Made by a program: the position numbers and the translations under genes. Positions 61,777 through 64,000 of a stretch of DNA of 64,000 bases are shown piece by piece. Numbering within the stretch: position 1 is the stretch's first letter; every line of letters starts with the position of its first letter. The notes under the pieces are model-generated. The model made no database searches and was not told the origin of the DNA. It worked only from the letters and a program-made list of their open reading frames with translations. Source of the stretch: Citrobacter sp. FP75 (GTDB taxonomy: Bacteria > Pseudomonadota > Gammaproteobacteria > Enterobacterales > Enterobacteriaceae); assembly GCF_018342065.1 (NCBI RefSeq), contig NZ_JAFDOE010000003.1:434001-498000 (forward strand). Reading direction: 5' to 3'.

Positions 61777-62787
61777 ATGAAAAAATATTGGTTTTTAATT
61801 TTACTGTTGATCCCATTTTGGGGACAGGCTAAATGTACTCCCAAAGGAAGTCCGAGCGCTACACAGCCAATTATATTGGATTTGACCGCTGGATCAACAA
61901 CGGTGAGTTTTAACCCTAATTTCCAGGGAACGTTTGACTGTAATACTGCTGGCGATAAAATGTATTATGCGACAAAACTAAAGAATTATATTGTTGAAAT
62001 GAAGGATAGTGCCAGTAGTAAGTCTATCTTTATAAAATTGACACTTACAGGAACAGGGTTTCCAGAAGATACCGGTGGGTCTTTTTTTTCTCCTAGCACC
62101 TACATGGTAAATGATATTATTAATAATAAAAAAATGTCTATTGAGGCATCATATGTGGCATCAACCACGTATAGCTCAGATAGCGGTGAAATAGTATATG
62201 GTAATTCATTTGGATTATCCCATCCTGCAGTTAATTTTTTATCTGATAATTCCTGTAATTCAAATATTCTAGCATGGTGGATTTGCTCAACATTTGGATT
62301 ATTAAATAGTGGTAATGCTTATTCACAACATTTGACGTTTACCATCAAGCACAAACCAACGACCTGTCGTTTCTCTCAGGCGATATACGAAATTAAAATG
62401 CCAGATACAACGTTAAACGAAATGCTAAGTGCGAGCAATACCAAGTCAGGTTCTACGAATCTGGTACTGAATTGTGAAAGCATCTATAACGTCACTTCAA
62501 ACCCGGTAAATTTCAAAGTGGCACGCGGTGACTGGGATGGGAGCGGAACGATACTGAAGAATACTGTAACGAATGGTGCAAAAGGGGTGGGATTCCAGAT
62601 TTATAACGGCACTGCGACCACTCCGTTAAAATTGGGAGACACGCTGATGAATAAGATAGCTAAATTGGCGACAATCAATAATCAGTATACTTTCCCCATC
62701 ACCGCGAAATATGTTCGTGTAACAGGGGAATCATTACAGCCCGGCGATGTACAAAGTAAAGTGATCTTTGCGGTATCTTATGATTGA
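61777..62787 (+). CDS. yehA: Fimbrial tip adhesin YehA
   Basis: 336 residues, two domains: an N-terminal putative receptor-binding part (about 25-200) of unusual composition and a C-terminal pilin domain (about 205-336) with the cysteine pair (TTCRF...LNCE) and a terminal AVSYD. Signal peptide MKKYWFLILLLIPFWGQA|KCTPKG. Lower GC than flanks in the adhesin half. Target receptor unknown. Confidence 0.9.
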   Translation: MKKYWFLILLLIPFWGQAKCTPKGSPSATQPIILDLTAGSTTVSFNPNFQGTFDCNTAGDKMYYATKLKNYIVEMKDSASSKSIFIKLTLTGTGFPEDTGGSFFSPSTYMVNDIINNKKMSIEASYVASTTYSSDSGEIVYGNSFGLSHPAVNFLSDNSCNSNILAWWICSTFGLLNSGNAYSQHLTFTIKHKPTTCRFSQAIYEIKMPDTTLNEMLSASNTKSGSTNLVLNCESIYNVTSNPVNFKVARGDWDGSGTILKNTVTNGAKGVGFQIYNGTATTPLKLGDTLMNKIAKLATINNQYTFPITAKYVRVTGESLQPGDVQSKVIFAVSYD

Positions 62788-62811
62788 ATCGACGATGTTT
62801 TCCTAAGATTT

Positions 62812-62846
62812 CACGTACTTTCTTGCTGAAAGTACGTGTTTTTTTT
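62812..62846. terminator. Terminator of yehA (and of rcnB)
   Basis: ACGTACTTTC-TTGCT-GAAAGTACGT stem followed by a T-run on the plus strand. Between convergent yehA and rcnB. Confidence 0.88.
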
Positions 62847-62847
62847 C

Positions 62848-63180
62848 TTACCGGTGATAAAAAATCTCGCCATCGTAGGCTTTAATGATTTTGCCGTCGG
62901 CATCGTTAATCAGCACGTAGGCACCGCCCATATAGGTCCAGTGTGTACCTGCTGCCGGTGCTGGCAGGTTACGTTGATTCCACTGCTTAATCGCATATTC
63001 ATCGGTACGATACAGCGCCGGGACCGTGTCGCCCGGTTTGAAATGGGTGAAGTCAGCAATAAAGCCGCTCAGCTCATATTTATCGATGCCCTTAGGGGCT
63101 GCAATGGCGGCAGGCGCTGCCCAGACGGCGCTGGTCACGAGCAGCAATGCGCCCAGCAATATTTTATTCTTCATACCCAT
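62848..63180 (-). CDS. rcnB: Periplasmic nickel/cobalt-homeostasis protein RcnB
   Basis: 110 residues with signal peptide (MGMKNKILLGALLLVTSAVW AAP) and a conserved core: GIDKYELSGFIADFTHFKPG and WTYMGGAYVLINDADGK. Matches E. coli RcnB, which modulates nickel and cobalt export by RcnA. Here neither rcnA nor rcnR is next to it: thiM follows on the other strand. Divergent from thiM with the TPP riboswitch in between. RcnA may be elsewhere in the genome. Confidence 0.92.
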   Translation of the reverse strand: MGMKNKILLGALLLVTSAVWAAPAAIAAPKGIDKYELSGFIADFTHFKPGDTVPALYRTDEYAIKQWNQRNLPAPAAGTHWTYMGGAYVLINDADGKIIKAYDGEIFYHR

Positions 63181-63388
63181 CCTCTCTACTTATTCGGGTC
63201 GTCAAAATCAGTCGTGTATCATTTCTGGCTTACAGGACATCTGACAAGCACTTTTTTGTTATTACTCCGCTCATTTCGTAAAAAGTGTAAATGAAGTACA
63301 GATATGCGGCAACGTTGGCCTGCAATTTACAACATGGCGTGCAGACAGTATCCTGTCGCTGAAACCGGTGTAACATGTTTCGGTTTTA

Positions 63389-63467
63389 ACGACTCGGGGT
63401 GCCCTTCCTGGTGAAGGCTGAGAAATACCCGTACCACCTGATCTGGATAATGCCAGCGTAGGGAAGT
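63389..63467 (+). ncRNA. Thiamine pyrophosphate (TPP) riboswitch
   Basis: Classic THI-element sequences: ACTCGGGGTGCCC, GGCTGAGAAATACCCGT, CACCTGATCTGGATAATGCC and AGCGTAGGGAAGT. Nearly identical to the E. coli thiM aptamer. It lies 47 bp upstream of the thiM start and is expected to hide the ribosome site when TPP binds. Confidence 0.97.
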
Positions 63468-63513
63468 CTGACACTGCTCGTGTCCCTTCTTTCACGCGGG
63501 CAGGAGCTGAACT

Positions 63514-64000
63514 ATGCAGCCTGACCTGCACAGCCGCGCACTTGCGGCCCACACCTTGCACCAATTTAGAACGCTTTCCCCCCTCACGCATTGTATGACC
63601 AATGAGGTCGTGCAGAACTTTACGGCCAATACGCTTCTGGCGTTGGGCGCGTCGCCGGCCATGGTGATTGAGCCTGAAGAGGCCAGCCAGTTTGCGGCTA
63701 TTGCCAATGCGCTGCTGATTAACGTGGGTACGCTGACCGAGAATCGCGCCATTGCCATGCACACGGCGGTCGTACAGGCGCTGCGGGCTAATACTCCCTG
63801 GACGCTCGATCCCGTTGCCGTTGGTGCGCTGGAGTTTCGTCGCCGTTTTTGCCTGGAATTACTCTCGCTACAACCTGCCGCTATTCGCGGTAACGCCTCT
63901 GAAATACTCGCTCTGGCAGGGATGACCACGGGTGGTCGTGGTGTGGATACCACTGACTCAGCAGCCGCTGCTCTGCCTGCAGCGCAGGCGCTGGCGCGTC
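63514..64000 (+). CDS. thiM: Hydroxyethylthiazole kinase, 5' part
   Basis: First 162 codons of ThiM, running off the window end. It phosphorylates hydroxyethylthiazole for thiamine salvage. Seen: [59 protein letters not shown] and [13 protein letters not shown]. The ATG at 63514 follows GCAGGAGC. Under the TPP riboswitch. thiD is expected next. Confidence 0.97.
   Translation, partial: MQPDLHSRALAAHTLHQFRTLSPLTHCMTNEVVQNFTANTLLALGASPAMVIEPEEASQFAAIANALLINVGTLTENRAIAMHTAVVQALRANTPWTLDPVAVGALEFRRRFCLELLSLQPAAIRGNASEILALAGMTTGGRGVDTTDSAAAALPAAQALAR

Noticed and set aside
62836-63294. 152-codon plus-strand frame opposite rcnB
   Set aside because: It is antisense to rcnB, which has a signal peptide and clear homology; the frame has no recognisable domain.

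Overview
The window is chromosomal DNA of an enterobacterium (order Enterobacterales, family Enterobacteriaceae). Almost every gene has a close Escherichia coli K-12 counterpart, in the order known from the fruA to thiM part of that chromosome, read here in the opposite orientation. The additions and gaps relative to K-12 fit a Citrobacter- or Salmonella-like genome; I lean towards Citrobacter but cannot prove it from sequence alone. I see no rRNA, tRNA, CRISPR array, insertion sequence or prophage.

Layout. 1-4.6 kb: the 3' end of fruA, then an accessory block with a DcuA-type dicarboxylate carrier, an aspartate/glutamate-family racemase and a divergent LysR regulator that closely resembles the hypochlorite sensor HypT. 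4.9-8.1 kb: pseudouridine catabolism (psuK, psuG and a nucleoside-type transporter). 8.1-16 kb: yeiI, nfo, yeiH, yeiE, lysP and a TonB-dependent receptor at the cirA position with a Fur box. 16.3-20.6 kb: a second accessory block of two divergent gene pairs: an OPA-family organophosphate transporter plus a SerB-like phosphatase, and an SdaA-like iron-sulfur serine dehydratase with altered signature motifs plus an XRE regulator. Together they look like a route for taking up and degrading phosphoserine or a related compound.

20.6-35.9 kb: yeiG, folE, yeiB, galS-mglBAC (methylgalactoside/galactose ABC transport with GalR/GalS-type operators and a CRP site), preT-preA (pyrimidine reduction), yeiS, sanA, cdd, yohK-yohJ and dusC. 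35.9-45.2 kb: yohP, a methyltransferase, an intact mdtQ, yohD, yohC, pbpG, dld and bglX. 45.4-53.7 kb: the osmF-yehYXW osmoprotectant ABC system, yohO, mlrA, the btsS-btsR pyruvate-sensing two-component system, yehS and yehR.

53.8-64 kb: metG, mrp, yehE and the chaperone-usher fimbrial operon yehDCBA, then an orphan rcnB without rcnR or rcnA, and a TPP riboswitch leading into thiM, which runs off the window end. The genes missing relative to K-12 are the yehI-yehQ group between yehR and metG, rcnRA, and the second nucleoside transporter and rihB/yeiL of the psu region.

The two blocks most worth attention are the putative phosphoserine utilisation module (16.3-20.6 kb) and the HypT-like regulator with its racemase/dicarboxylate transporter pair (1.2-4.6 kb).
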